Shown: in pieces, positions 36,640-48,649 of the stretch | Layout: the number at the start of each line of letters is the position of its first letter | Numbering within the stretch: the stretch's first letter is position 1 | NCBI RefSeq assembly: GCF_036898095.1 | Contig: NC_090746.1 | Coordinates: forward strand, 105,813,529 to 105,877,528 | Direction: 5' to 3' | From: Palaemon carinicauda | Lineage: Eukaryota; Arthropoda; Malacostraca; Decapoda; Palaemonidae | Length of the DNA: 64,000 nt | The notes under the pieces: generated by a model | The model's database searches: none | Told to the model about the DNA's origin: nothing | The model's input: the letters and a program-made list of their open reading frames with translations, nothing else | Position numbers and translations under genes: made by a program

Positions 36640-39600
36640 AGTCAGACTCTGCTTCGCCCTGATCTGAATCCTCTCCTCTTTGCTCTCCTTCCCTCGGGTC
36701 TGGAGTTACCCCTGCTGGAAGTCTTCCCTCGAAAGGGCTGAAAAAACTTAGGGAATAGAGTTTCTTCCTTATTTTGCGGCTAGCGAAGGAAGTTGGTAGA
36801 ACCTTTCTTGCCATCTTTGAAACCAAATCTTGGGTGGCCTTTTGGGTTAATGCGGATGAAATCTCTCAACACAATTCTTGTGGAAAAAGAGAGGGAGACA
36901 GAGGTGCATATAGCAATTCTGATTTCTGAAAGGGAGTAACCCCAAGAGACAGAAACGAACACATCTGAGCTCTTTTCTTAGGGATTCCCGCTGAGAAAAG
37001 AGTTGCCAACTCATTAGATCTGTCTTGTAAAGCTTTATCCATACAGGACATTATGTGGATGAGACTAGCTGTGTCACCATCCTTAACCCAGAAACCTTCT
37101 TCCCCAAGGCTCCCAGAGTCCAGTCGAGGAAATTGAATACCTCGAAGGCTCTGAAAACGCCTTTGAGAAGATGATCTAATTCCGAAGTAGACCAAAGAAT
37201 CTTGGTCCTCCTCATCGCCGACTGACGGAAAGTGTCTACTAGACTTGAAAAATCTCCTTGGGTAGAGGCAGGAACTCCCAAGCCAAGAACTTCTCCCGTC
37301 TCGTACCAGATACAAGATCTAGAGGCCAGTCTAGTCGGAGGAAAAGCGAAAGCTGCCTTTCCTTGGTCCTTCTTAGACTCCATCCAGTCTATCATCCTTA
37401 GAGCTCTCTTTGATGACCGTGACAGAACCATCTTGGTAAAAGAGACTTCTTCGACGCCTTCCCAAGCGTGAATTCTAAGGGTGGCGAACGTGGAGCAACG
37501 GGCACAAAATAATCTGGAAACTCATCATTAAAAACTTTCATGAGTTTCTTAAGATCCACTGAAGGAAGAAAAGACTTAGGATCTTCTCCTTCTGATAATT
37601 CCTCAAATAATTCAACAGGGGAAAGGTGATCGTCGATGTCTTCCTATGACAAAGCTCTAACGGAAGTAGCAGCGTTGCGCTTATCAGGATACAGCTCATT
37701 AAAGTCCTGACTTCTGGCGTCCAGAGACAACAGATCATCGCATCTGTAGCCGTGTTGTTCTAACGCTTGACGCTCGGTAAAACGCTCGTGATCAAAGCGA
37801 TTGGTACTAAGGCGTCCTTGATCTCGTCATTCTATTCGACTCGTGTCATCACGAAGTCCGAGGCTCTCATGCTCAATGTCATGCCTCACTTCTTGACTCC
37901 CGGCATCACGTAAAGTTGTTAGACGCTCGACGTCGCATCAAGCTTGACGCTCGACGCCGTGTACCGCTTGACGCTCAACATCACGTCTGGCTGCTTGCCG
38001 ATCGACGTTACGTCATGATGGACGCTCGACATCACGTCGAGCTGGACGCTCGACATCACGTCGAGCTGGACGCTCGACATCACGTCGAGCTGGACGCTCG
38101 ACGTCACGTCATGCTGGACGCTCGACGTCACGTCTAGCTGGAGGCTCGACATCACGTCTTGCTGGACGCTCGAGGTCACGTCCTGCAGGACGTTCAACGT
38201 TACGTATAGTTGGACGCTCGGCACCTCGCTCTGTTGGATGCTCGGCACCTCGCTCTGTTGGACGCTCGGCACCTCGCTCTGTTGGACGCTCGGCACCTCG
38301 CTCTGTTGGACGCTCGGCACCTCGCTCTGTTGGACGCTCGGCACCTCGCTCTGTTGGACGCTCGACATCAAGTCTGGCCGCTTGACGCTCAGTGTCACGT
38401 CTGGCTATCTGACACTTAGCGTTACGTTTGGTTGCTTGACGTTCGTCATGCTGGACGCTCGACGTCACGTCTAGCTGGACGCTCGACATCACGTCTTGCT
38501 GGACGCTCGAGGTCACGTCCTGCAGGACGTTCAACGTTACGTATAGTTGGACGCTCGGCACCTCGCTCTGTTGGACGCTCGGCACCTCGCTCTGTTGGAC
38601 GCTCGACATCAAGTCTGGCCGCTTGACGCTCAGTGTCACGTCTGGCTATTTGACGATTAACGTTACGTTTGGTTGCTTGACGTTCGGAGTCAAGTGGAAC
38701 AGACTCACGACGTTTAACAGGGGAGATGTATAGCCGTTCGTTGTCAAGAACCTCTCGACTAATAGCGTTACGCCGCTTGGCGTACAGAAGAGAAGCTTCC
38801 TGACGTTCAGTATCCAGGCATGCGACTCTTTTATTGTCCGTAGATTGATAACTTTGCATGAACGAAGAGAGTTTCTGTTGCATCTCTTGCAGCATATTAA
38901 AATTCGGGTCAACTCGTTGTGATACAGGAGACGTCATGTCTATCACGAGTTCGCTATCCACGCCGCTTAAAGAACGTTCAGAGCGTCCACAGGGCAATAA
39001 CCAGTCTGTCAGCAGACGAGGAGCATGAACCGAGGTCATGCCCAATTCAGACAGCTGACCTTAAAGGACATTTGGCAGGAGGGCTCTCTTCGGAAGAAGG
39101 AAAACGCTCCAGACTGCTCCAATAGCTACAACCAGGAGCTTGCGGTGTCATGATAGGACGCTGATCGACTTTGTCAATCTTCCTCTTAAGAGGTCTGGAA
39201 GCGTGACGTCAGCCCCGTTTGGGTACTGCGCCATCGGAAGATGATGAAACCACTTTTACTTCACCTTTCCTATGGTGAGGGTGAACGTCCTGGGAAACGT
39301 CAACAGGTACGCTCGAGGGGACGTCTGCTCAGGAGCTAAAGCCTCTCATATCATTTCGTCGTTCGACATTCCTTCTCCCAGGGGTTGGGGAGCTTGGAAG
39401 AGGTCTAAGACTGGGAGAACGACAGGCCCGAGCAGGCACACCCTCCACTGCACTAAATAAATTCACTGCACTTTTAGCACTGTCACATTTCAATTGCTTT
39501 ACATCTGACATCAATTGTGTTCTGTCCGCAGCAAGCGATTCAACCCTCACGCCCAGAGCTTGTATAGCCACCATCATATCCTTTAGCATAGGTTCATTAG

Positions 39601-39913
39601 CAGTAACAGTAGTGGGATCTGAAACTACCACTACAGGGGAAGGATTAGGTTCGGTGACACGGGAAGAGGAAAAGTCTCTGGAAGAACGATTAGAACTACT
39701 TCTAAGCTTATCTCTCTTAAGTTTACAAGTATAGTGGTCAAACTCTAGCACCTCCCTCTCAGATAAAAGAATGCATTCGTCACAACGATCACCCAACTCG
39801 CATACTTTACCTCTGCATTTTACGCAGATAGAGTGGGGATCAATCGAGGCTTTAGCAAGCCGGGTCTTGAAACCACTCACACACATTCTATAAGTTGAAG
39901 GGGGGGTGGCCAT
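36640..39913 (-). pseudogene. E2 gag
   Basis: The start at 39913 is supported by alignment with E3: in both, the Cys/His residues fall at the same positions (His27, Cys30, Cys33, Cys38, Cys44, Cys47; DPH-x2-C-x2-C-x4-C-x5-C-x2-C), a probable zinc-binding module. A Pro/Ser-rich region follows (RSPSLRPLPSSPTPGRRNVE), with a stop at 39329, then a charged tandem-repeat region of 24-bp units (RPTERGAE; 37916-38640). After it comes the conserved block MVLSRSSKRALRMIDWMESK ... TSELDHLLKGVFRAFEVFNF ... DKALQDRSNELATLFSAGIP (about 36990-37431), and a basic C-terminus near 36640-36826. Several stops and frame changes interrupt it. Gag would form particles around element RNA, inferred from family only. 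Confidence 0.85.
37916..38645 (-). repeat. E2 gag minisatellite, 24-bp unit with a 337-bp duplication
   Basis: Two subtypes are visible: gctggacgctcgacatcacg-type units (about 38027-38110) and near-perfect ggacgctcggcacctcgctc-type units (38213-38361, about six copies). A longer block starting at 38110 (catgctggacgctcgacgtc) recurs at 38447, 337 bp away, with fewer copies of the second subtype. 24 bp keeps the gag frame. Confidence 0.93.
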
Positions 39914-40110
39914 TTTGAATGTTTATAAGAGAGATCAAACAAGCAAGGGTCAAAATATCAAAATCCAAAAGTAATTCAAGAATATCCAAAAGAAAAACCA
40001 AACGAGGGAGAGTCAAAACCCAATTATTGTACATCACCAATGTAAACTGCAATAAATCAGTTAAATAGCGAGTAGAAATATCCAACCATGTCGCCGGTTG
40101 CGGCGGCAGG

Positions 40111-40272
40111 GAAGATCTGAGGAGTCATGGAATGATTCCAGGTACCTCGCTAGAGGGCGCACAGGTGGTACACCTGGCTACTCAATCAGCGATTGGCACG
40201 AGTTTTGAAATTTCTGCCGTGACGTCAGGGACGTAAGCTATAAATATAACTACCGGGTAAGTCAGATGTTTA
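40111..40272 (-). repeat. E2 inverted terminal repeat (5' end of the element)
   Basis: It carries TGACGTCA (40220-40227) and an outward CGG/GTAAGT (40254-40262, plus strand). Confidence 0.85.
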
Positions 40273-41850
40273 ATAAACGCTCATTCAGGTGTGTGTGTGT
40301 GGCCATGCCAGCGCATTTGAAGACAGACAAGAAAATTCTCCGAAGAGCTAGCCTGCTCAGGTGAGAGCGAATGCTCAGGTGAAAGCGTGCGATCAGGTGA
40401 AAACGATTGTTCAGGAGAAAATCCTGGTAATGCGCATCTGGGTGGGGCGCATTTGGGTAAGGCGTGTCTGTGTTTTTATGGATGAGCTAAAGAGGGGTCA
40501 GGCAAAAGTTAACTTGCATCTTTGCTGAGTGGTGAGTGTGCTCACTTGTTAAGCATGCTCAAGTTACTAAAATCAAGTTGATCGTAGTCTGGTTGTCATT
40601 ATTCCAATCCAGTCAGGAACGTTTATTCAACAGCACTCGCTAGAGAACGTGTTGTATCGGGAATGTGGGTATCCAAAAAAGTAGGCCTATACTATATTCC
40701 TTTGGGAAGATGGTTGTTCCTTCCAATACCGTTCTTTCTGACGTCAGAGAAGACTGACTAAGGAGCTGTAATGGTGATAGTCCTGAGTTCACCTTTAGCC
40801 AAACGACTGAGTAGCAAGAGACATGCTATCCTGAAGCAAGTCTCAAACATAAGGACAATGTCCAAAGACACTGTAGTATCATTAATGGGAGCATGTGTCC
40901 AAGAGTATAGAAGTAAATAAACTGGAAAGCAAAATCTGCCAACATCGATAAATGTTCATAAATGAGACCTCCTTCCCAAAGATGGCAGCTATCCTTTAAA
41001 AGAGAGGTGAATGCATCTCGGATCTCTCTGTTCCTGATCGGAATAACTAGAATAAGCTCCAATTGTTTCCCCCCAAGGGAACAGACACACTACGCAAAGT
41101 TTCGGAATCTAAGTACATTTGATACTTAGAGGTATGATCTTGAGATAATAGGGAGAACCTGAATGGAATGAAGAAGCCCACTTGCATGGATTTACAGAAA
41201 GGTAGGGGTGTATGAAAACATGACTTTCTCCAAGGGAGAGGACTGAGGAAGAGGGGTAATGATGTATTGGAAAAAAGTTTCAATTTGTTTGGCTCACGGC
41301 ATTAATTGGCTGAAATCTGAATCATCCTTTGTGAATGAAGGAACATCAGTAGGTTCTGTTTGATGGTAAGTAGCCCTTGCTACTTCTCACGGGCATGTGT
41401 ACTCCTGTAAGGGTAGGGTATGCAACTGGCTAAGTAAACAGCCTTAGTTGGCAGTAGTAGCTCACTTGCCCACATGCGGGTGTGTCAAATCACAACTTTC
41501 CTTACTTACGTAAGTGCTTGTACATAAGCTTAAGCATTGAGAACTGTTTTCAGTGTGTGTGAAAGCCCCTGGGGTACCTTATGCAGTCCCTTGTGAGATA
41601 ATGTGTATGTGACAAAGAGTAACATCATTGCTCAAAAGGGAATTGACTGTTCATGATCCATAGGCATTCTGAACCAGTTCATGAGTGTGTGTGTGTGTGT
41701 GTAAATCCACGAAAGGTGCATGAAGCTAGTGAAGTGATCACACCTTTGTCGGTAATATGAGGACAAGTGTACCTGTAAGCGGACACTTCTCTGCTATCGT
41801 TTATGAACGCATGCAGTAGCTGATTCTATTCCATAAGTGAGTAAAGGCTT
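40273..41850. other. No gene seen; contains a short 18-bp repeat
   Basis: This is the right flank of E2. At 40354-40425 four 18-bp units (tgctcaggtgaaagcgtg type) recall the 18-bp gag repeats of B1 and may be a relic of a related element. A (TG)n tract lies near 41683-41702. I see no supported gene. Confidence 0.45.
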
Positions 41851-42285
41851 GAGGCAATAACCTCTAGGGCTTCTGTCTCATGAGGTTCATTGTGTCCCGG
41901 GGGCATGGCGGGGAGAGGCGGGGTTCGCAAGAGGTCAGAGGCCAAAACCATGTGAGAGTTCAAATAGCTCTCTATCACGTAAGGAGAAGATTGAGGCAAT
42001 AATCCCAAAGGATTATGTCTCGTGAGACTCGTTGCATCCCGGGGGCACGGTGGTGAGAGGATGCCATTGCAAGTAGTCGGCGTCACCAATAGTGTGGTCT
42101 GAGGACCTGACCATCAAGAGAGGTGATCTTTGGCAATAACCCTGCAGGGTTATATCTCCCGAGACTCACTGTCTCCTGGGACCACAATGGTGGGTTGGGG
42201 GTTAAACGGTCATTAGGCATCCCTTATGCGGCAGTGACCCTGAAGGGTGCTGTCTTACGAGCCTCATTGTGTTGCTGCAGGTTTC
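41851..42285 (+). repeat. Diverged tandem repeat, about 140-bp unit, four copies
   Basis: Copies begin near 41851, 41993, 42132 and 42230, each with a phrase like gaggcaataacct followed by tgtctcatgag, then ctcattgtgtcccgggggca. Spacing is 142, 140 and about 98 bp, so the last copy is shortened. It abuts the gag fragment of the LTR element. Confidence 0.7.
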
Positions 42286-43264
42286 CACCTCCATTAAGTT
42301 CTTCTAAGCGTCTCAGCTTATGCTCAGGTTCTTTATATTTTATACACTTATGTGTTGCATTGTTTTCCTGGCAAAGGGTGCACCTTTTCATCGGAGAAGC
42401 TGCGTCAGCAGTACTAATTCTGTTAGTTTCATTATCCTCATATTTAACATTAACTGCAAGTGATGTAGAAGACTTTCCTCCTCCTCTCCTTCTTTCATTA
42501 AACTTTCTTGTAACGTCCATATATCGTTCAGATGCTTCAAAGAATTTTTCCTTTATCTCCTAAAGTGATGGACGTACATGATTAGTCACATTTATTAGCT
42601 GAGCTTTAAAGGTCTCATTCATTCCTTGCCAAATGAAATACTGCAAAATATCATCTACTTTGATTTCCAATGTAGAAAAAGTTTCAGTTACATTAGTAAT
42701 TTTTCCAATATACGAAAAAGGATCAGTACCGTACTCAAGCTTCATTTCACTTAATTGCTTAATCACATTGAATTTCTGCAGCGAACGAGAAGCCAGTGCT
42801 TCTTTAAGCAATTTCTTAGCATCAGTATAAGTCTGCTTTGAAATTTCAAGATTCTCCAGCAAAATTGAGGCTCTGCCTGATACCTGTTGCTTGAGAAGTA
42901 ATAGTTTATCTCTCTCAGTGTACGAATATGTGGCAATAGCCGATTCAAACTCAACAAGAAATTTTTCAACATTTTCACTTTCGGTGCTAGCGTAAACCGG
43001 AAGTGGAACTACAGGACTCTTTAAGAGACTTCTTGCGGTTTCAGAATCCTTGGCCTCAGGCTTAGAATCCATCAATTGTAAAACAGCAAAACAGGTATTT
43101 AATTTATCTGAGTACTCATCACAAGACTCCAATTCTAATAAGAACTCCTCTTCATTTGTCGCGTCTCCATACAAAGACTTATGGATTACAGTATTAAGAC
43201 TGTTCAACTGATCACTGTATGAAACTAGTTTAATTTGAACAGCCTTCAACTCAGTTCTATTCAT
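42286..43264 (-). pseudogene. LTR-retrotransposon gag fragment
   Basis: The start ATG at 43264 opens a frame with a coiled N-terminus (MNRTELKAVQIKLVSYSDQL), a central region VEKFLVEFESAIATYSYTER ... LLKQQVSGRASILLENLEIS ... DAKKLLKEALASRSLQKFNV, then a Lys/Arg-rich tail and a zinc-knuckle-like CTLCQENNATHKC. The centre resembles the DUF1759-type gag of Bel/Pao elements; a Gypsy-type gag is the alternative. One in-frame TAG lies at 42560; the reading frame resumes and then loses similarity near 42290, where tandem repeats begin. Protease, RT and integrase are absent. It is not functional. Confidence 0.7.
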
Positions 43265-43439
43265 ACGCTTGAATTTATCATGTTAATTGAACAACCGCGT
43301 TACTTGGCCACGAATATATTTACGAGTCTTTAATTCTACACTCATTTCAATAAAATTTAAAAATTAGACCATGGACCAGCAAACAAACGAAACCCCAACC
43401 AGGAAACTAATCAGACAGCAAAAACAGCACCTTATTTAA

Positions 43440-43457
43440 GCCCCACGTTGGGCGCCA
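43440..43457 (-). promoter_or_regulatory. Primer binding site, tRNA-Lys type
   Basis: The minus strand reads TGGCGCCCAACGTGGGGC, complementary to the 3' end of a lysine tRNA. It lies between the gag leader and the presumed LTR, where a minus-strand DNA primer site belongs. Confidence 0.85.
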
Positions 43458-43812
43458 TCTTAAAAAGTTTACTACGTAATTGGAAAATCAATACAAAGCG
43501 TAATTTTCTTATTTTAATGAAACCTTCATAAAATTATGAACAACTAGGAAATTGAACAAGAATTAATAAAATGGTTTCATGTATTGCTGCTCAAATTAAA
43601 AACAATGCTGTTGTTGCTGCTGTCGAAGATGATCGCCTTAAATAGAGGTCAAAGCGATGGTCAAGCATCTCCACCATCCAATTACCATTTTCAAGAACCC
43701 CTAGATAAGTATAGAATACCAAATATCAGTTACGCTTCAAGTGGTAACTTAAAACTATCGAAATCACTAATAAAATATTCAAACATAGGCATGCCATTCC
43801 AATATGACAAAT
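43458..43812 (-). repeat. Probable 5' LTR, partial
   Basis: This is the stretch between the primer binding site and the left end of B1. The position is right for an LTR (R-U5 next to the primer site), but no second LTR is in the window and I could not see TG...CA ends. B1 appears to cut it off. Confidence 0.45.
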
Positions 43813-44022
43813 TCGAAGATAATTTGTATCTTTCCTAACCATACAAACCTTAGCTATTTACAAAGGGTTACCTTTTAGCGTAGCTGAAATGGCGAGCCAT
43901 TAGAATTTAACGAGGGTGTATTACCCCCGCGCTAGTTAGCGGGGGGGGGGGGGGGGTAGGGGAGTGGTAGCTAGCTACCCCTCCTCCCCCTCACACACAG
44001 GTGAATACTCACTTTCACTAAG
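43813..44022 (-). repeat. B1 inverted terminal repeat (3' end of the element)
   Basis: It pairs with 51626-51810 (shared gctgaaatggcgagccatta and the palindrome gtagctagctac). It contains a 16-G tract at 43941-43956. Confidence 0.9.
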
Positions 44023-44065
44023 AGGTAGGACTTGTCTTGGGGGACAGGGCTGGCGGGCAAATATG

Positions 44066-44160
44066 TGTAAATAGCTAAGGTTTGTATGGTTAGGAAAAAT
44101 ACAAATTATCTTTGAGTTTGTCATTTGTTCCGTAACCGAAATACAAACCACGCTATTTAC
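44066..44160 (-). repeat. B1 internal complementary region
   Basis: The first part (gctaaggtttgtatggttag) is the reverse complement of the left outer end; the second (gttccgtaaccgaaatacaa) is the reverse complement of the right outer end. The join lies near 44111-44120. Confidence 0.9.
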
Positions 44161-44649
44161 AAAGGGTGACTTACCCCTTAGGAAGGGTGGAAAGTCCCCA
44201 GCCATACTGGCTTTGGCTTTACCCGGGGACTCAGAATCCGAGTGAGTCGCACTCGAGAAAAGGAGTCCCTGCTCCTCACAAGTTCCTTGCTCCGCAAGGA
44301 ACCATGTGGCCTACGTAAGATTGTGTTTGTGAAGGAAGAAGTGTGACCCGTCCTAGGCAGTTGACCTGGAGTTCCAGAAGGAACTCTGGGTTAGGACGTT
44401 CCCAATACCACCTCGTCAGGGTATGGGGGACGCGACAGTATAACTCAATACTCGGAACACAAGGAAGCATGGTTTACCTGCAAAGGTTTGAGGTCAGCTA
44501 TGCAGAGACCAGGATGCTGCTTCCCCGTAGAGGGGATGATGAAGAAAGAAGTAAGGGCCAGACATACTTCTTTCGTTCATGCAGACTAAAACCTGATAAC
44601 AATGCCCTCAACCTTCTGCTACCTGTCCAAAAAGGAACCTGAGGTTAGA

Positions 44650-45880
44650 CCAGCTGTTGTGTAGCCACCACAGAGCGATAGAAAACGTATCGAGACTCCT
44701 GTTGGTCACGCCCTGCAGGAAGCGGGCTGCGAAGGTCATTAGACGCTTCCAGACTCCAGCTTTAGCACCTGCGTCACAGAGTAGTATTACTCGAAGGCGA
44801 GGGACGTTGCGATGTATCCAACATCGTGCTGTAGGGCGACGTGACGGGGGAGGGTCTGGAGACAGGTCGAGATGAATGTCCTTGAGTCCGGGCTGAAGAG
44901 GTATACTGGTGACTCTCCCCCATGTCCTCCTTGTGCTCCCAAATCGGCTGCAACTGAGGACAAACTGCAGCTGTTCCCAGCGCTAACCTCTCGATTCCTT
45001 TACTGGCAAGAAAGAGAAGGTCTTGGGACATCAGATACAGAATGGAGACTCGAAATCTTGAATGAATCGGACCGAAGGGCCGGGACCCCCAGATTCTGAG
45101 TCTAGCCAACAACTCAGGAGCGAGCCTGAATGTTGCCATCCCCTCTTCCTTAGAGAGGGGGGAGTCGTAAGAGACCAAGAAGATTGCTTACACACTGGCC
45201 GTGGCCAGAGTGAGCAGGAGACCCAAGGCGGAATACAATCCGGGGCCTGTCGTAAAGGGTCTTGAGAAGATCTCTTAAAGGACTAAAAGTCCGAGCCATG
45301 CTCCAAGTTGGAGGTCTTCCTCCGACTAGGGCAGGGACGATCGTAGCTTCGCATGAGCGAGGATAGATCCAGCGGGCAGGAAAAAGTTATTCCTTTAAGC
45401 CTAAAGGTCAGGGAAAGGCTGAGCGACAGGCTTCATTGCCGAGAACGGAAAGGAGTTTCCTCCCGCCGAAAGGCAATAAGACCGTTATTGCTGGAGAAGA
45501 GGCCTCAAGGGAAGATGTATATCTCCCACGGCACCAACCACCTTAGACTCTTCACTTTGCCTGGGAGACCTCTGTGGATGACTATCGCAGATGACGCGAC
45601 CTCCGTACCGCGACTGTAGCGGGTTGTCTCTTCTTGAGGAGGAGGCGTAGTGTCTCCAGGCATGAAGCCGAAGTGACGCCCCGGTTCGGGAGAGATGTCG
45701 CAGTGTGGTTGCTTGAGTAGTCTGCGCCGTGGGAGAAGCTCTCCCGGGAGTTCCGTCAGGGGAAGCAGAGGGTCCAGAAACCGTTCTGCGCATAGTCCCA
45801 GTGGAGCTCTCCTATTGAAAGGTTGACAGACAACCTGGTCTTGTTGAGACCCATTGTCCACAGACAAAAAGGAGGGAAGA
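44650..45880 (-). pseudogene. B1 tyrosine recombinase remnant
   Basis: It aligns at DNA level with the YR gene of B2, for example accagctgttgtgtagccac (44648) with 58650 of B2, and ctttgcctgggagacctctg (45554) with ctttgcctggtagacccctg (near 59590). Short indels scatter the reading frame, so no long frame remains; the segment matching the H-x2-R box of B2 has lost two bases. No domain would be made. Confidence 0.8.
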
Positions 45881-47450
45881 CGCAGGCGTCGAAGTTGTCC
45901 CACCATCACCGGAATGCATCTTGCCAGAGTCTCGGGGTCTGAGACTGGGGGGAAGAATAGCGGAATCTTGAGCTTCCAAGCTGTCGCGATCAGGTCCCCC
46001 AGACCAGTACTTGCTGGTTACCCAAGGTCAAAGACCCCCAGGTACACTCTCTCTACGAGGCTCTGCTCGGATAGTCTGAGAGAACATTCCCCTGCCTGGA
46101 ATGAGAGAGCCGATGGTGGTATTGAGAGAATCTCAATCATCCCGGTATCTCTACTGCAAGATGTGAAGGTGTGAAAATGCGTCCCCTGCTGGTTAGAATA
46201 CGCCAGAATCATGAATTCGACGCGCACGGGGCGACTCGGCAGGAGCTGTAGGATCTGTAGAGGGGCCAGACTAAGGCCCCTAAGCCTGCCTGAATGATGG
46301 AGAGGTATCCTTCAGGTCTTGACCATAGGCCTGGACCGGAACAAGCCCCCCCTTTCCTTTGACGAGTCCGAGAACAGCATCAAGAATGTGGGGAAAGGAC
46401 GAGAATATCCACTACCATCAAGAGGCTCCATAGGTCAACACCCATTGCAGGTCTAATAGTTCCGCTGGTCCCATAGGGGCCAGGAAGTCCGGTTAAACAT
46501 TGCCTGAAGCCACCGGAACTTGGATCGCCCCACATGGAACTTATCCTGAGGCGACCGTTCGGACTATAGACGGGTCAATGAGGAAAGGAGAACTAGGAAA
46601 CGTTCCAAGGTAGGGCTGAAAGCTCTGCTTGACTGAGAACAGGTACTGCGACTCTCCTCAGTCTTGCCACAGTCAACCGAAAGGAAGGCTCGGAGGATGT
46701 GGTAACAGAATCTGGCGTCCCAGGTGGTCACCCATCCAAGTACCGACGTTGCTTAACCTCGCTGGACGGACGAGAAGCGGGGTTTCCAACGTGGTAAGGC
46801 CGTTGACTCAATATCATGGCCAGATACTCCAGATGTTGAGGCAGAGGAAGAGAAGGCTCCAAGCAAAATACCATGAGCCCAAACTCATGGTAAGCATCCG
46901 GAAGCTTGTCCCGGCGCTGAAGAAGGTCGAACCCGAGCCTACCGGAGTTGACCAGCCTCCAAACAGCAGAGGAGGCGGAAGCCTGCACCTGAGCGGCCAA
47001 GAGGAAGGCAGGGAGAGTTCTCTGGGGAAACAAACCTGCTATGCCACGGCGGGATAGCCACACTGCATCATAAGCAGGAATACTTGCAGTCTAGGCTGAA
47101 TTCGACGAGCACCCTGGAAGATGGATGGAATGGAAACTGAAAGTACCCGTCCTTCCGATCCAGGGTTTAAGGAGTCCTGTCGCCTCGTTACCAGTCTGAT
47201 CGATTCTGCTGGTCTACGCTGGTCGAAGTTTGTTCGACAAACTTGATCAGTGCTGAGAGGTCGACTATGGACATCCCCTCTCAGATCCTTCCTTACAAGA
47301 AAGGATCGACTGAGGAGGCCGGGGGTGAAGCCGTCGATGATCCTAAGAAAGACCTTCGCCTAAGGTATGGATCATTCTGACCAACCGGGCAACTCTGCTG
47401 ACGCTATGGCATAGAGGTTCAGAGACACTGAATTCGCTGACAGAGACGGC
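45881..47450 (-). pseudogene. B1 RT/RNase H remnant
   Basis: DNA alignment to B2 holds throughout: gaccataggcctggaccgga near 46320 (B2 60380), gctgaagaaggtcgaacccg near 46914 (B2 60890) and tttgttcgacaaacttgatc near 47229 (B2 61205). Stops and frameshifts in every frame show long decay. Confidence 0.8.
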
Positions 47451-48649
47451 AGGCGCGATATCCTTGGCTGATCACAGAGATTGTGCGGGAATGGGCATTG
47501 GGAAGCTGTCATTCGGATGAGTAACCTTAAGCATCCTCCCAGCGAAAAACCTGCAATCCTAGAGTTCGTGAACTCCTTTTAGGACTATGACCCCCCGGGG
47601 GAGTCTCCCGTGCCATCTGTTCCTGACAGGAGGAAACTGCAATTGGACACCTTGTCCCAGTTGTCGTAGCCGATAACTTAGGCCGACGTGGTTGAAAGAA
47701 AAGGGCGCTTGAGCCCTGCAGAGTCTGGAAGAAAGCGCCTTGTAGTAGTGAAAACGGAAGTCGATTTCCTCCGCACAGCCGCTGTCTAAGTCTCTGTCCT
47801 TGGGCACAAACAAACTCTTCTCAAGGATGGAAGGGTGTCTGAGGTCGTCGACCTCCACAGATGAGACACCCGAAGGAAGCCCTCAGTCAGCGCGTCCAGA
47901 TGGTACAACATCGAGCTTGTCCGCAAGTTAGATACTTAACGACGAAAGGCCAAGGTGCCTGAGCTCGAGAGGAGGAAAGTACCCATGATCTTCCTGTAGC
48001 TTCCTTGAACCAAACCTCGGGCCGTAACCGAGGAGGGAAAGAACCTGGTAAGCTCCCAGAGGAAGGGGTAAGCAGTTACCCCTTGTCCGATGGAGAAGTC
48101 TCGAACGGAAAGCCCCCCCGCCAAAAATCCTTCCAGGGAATGACGGGGAAGGGCTAACCCAGATTCAGGAAAGAGGAGTGTTGCTCAGATCTCCCTTAAG
48201 TTTCTCCTATTCTTGCAAGTGCCATGGTCTGCGTTTACGGGGTGAGGCCGTGTTCTGGAAATACGCTCCAGAAGAACTCGCCAGGCTAGCCATGCTGCGA
48301 AAACCCCATTGGGAATCGTGGTCGCAATCGCCCTGGAGCTCGCGCGACGGTAATTCAAAGATTTTCGCGTGGGCGAACGTGGAAGCGCCCATGCGCCGTA
48401 ACGCAAACGAAGGTGAGCGAAGGAGCGCAGAAGGAGGGCGAGCGTGGTAGGAAGGGTGATAGCTGGTGGTCGGCGAGCGATAACCCATAGACGAGCAATG
48501 GATACTGCAAGAAATAAGCCGACGTTTGTGCGAAGAAACACTGTAGGTTCGCGCGACGGAACACCATCCGTCCGTGCGATGGAAAACCGTTGGTTCGCGC
48601 GTGGGCGAACATTGGAGAGCATGGGCGCGGACGCGCATGAGCGTAGACG

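Larger units (their letters stand above)
33012..40272 (-). mobile_element. E2: DIRS1-like tyrosine-recombinase retrotransposon, inactive
   Basis: The inverted terminal repeats (33012-33197 and 40111-40272) and an ICR at 33234-33345 mark both ends. Genes lie on the minus strand in the order gag, RT/RNase H, YR. The terminal repeats are close to those of E1 (shared gattgggtagccaggtgtac), so E1 and E2 are one subfamily. E2 is better preserved than E1 but each gene has stops or frameshifts. The right terminal repeat keeps TGACGTCA (40220-40227), while the left has decayed to tgacttca; the two ends no longer match, so the insertion is not recent. Confidence 0.92.

Noticed and set aside
37916..38640. 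Regularly spaced repeats that could suggest a CRISPR array
   Set aside because: There are no unique spacers. The 24-bp units are contiguous, lie in frame in gag, and the host is a eukaryote.
42123..42563. 146-codon plus-strand ORF
   Set aside because: It overlaps the minus-strand gag, whose sequence (zinc-knuckle-like motif, basic tail) is recognisable, while this frame is not.
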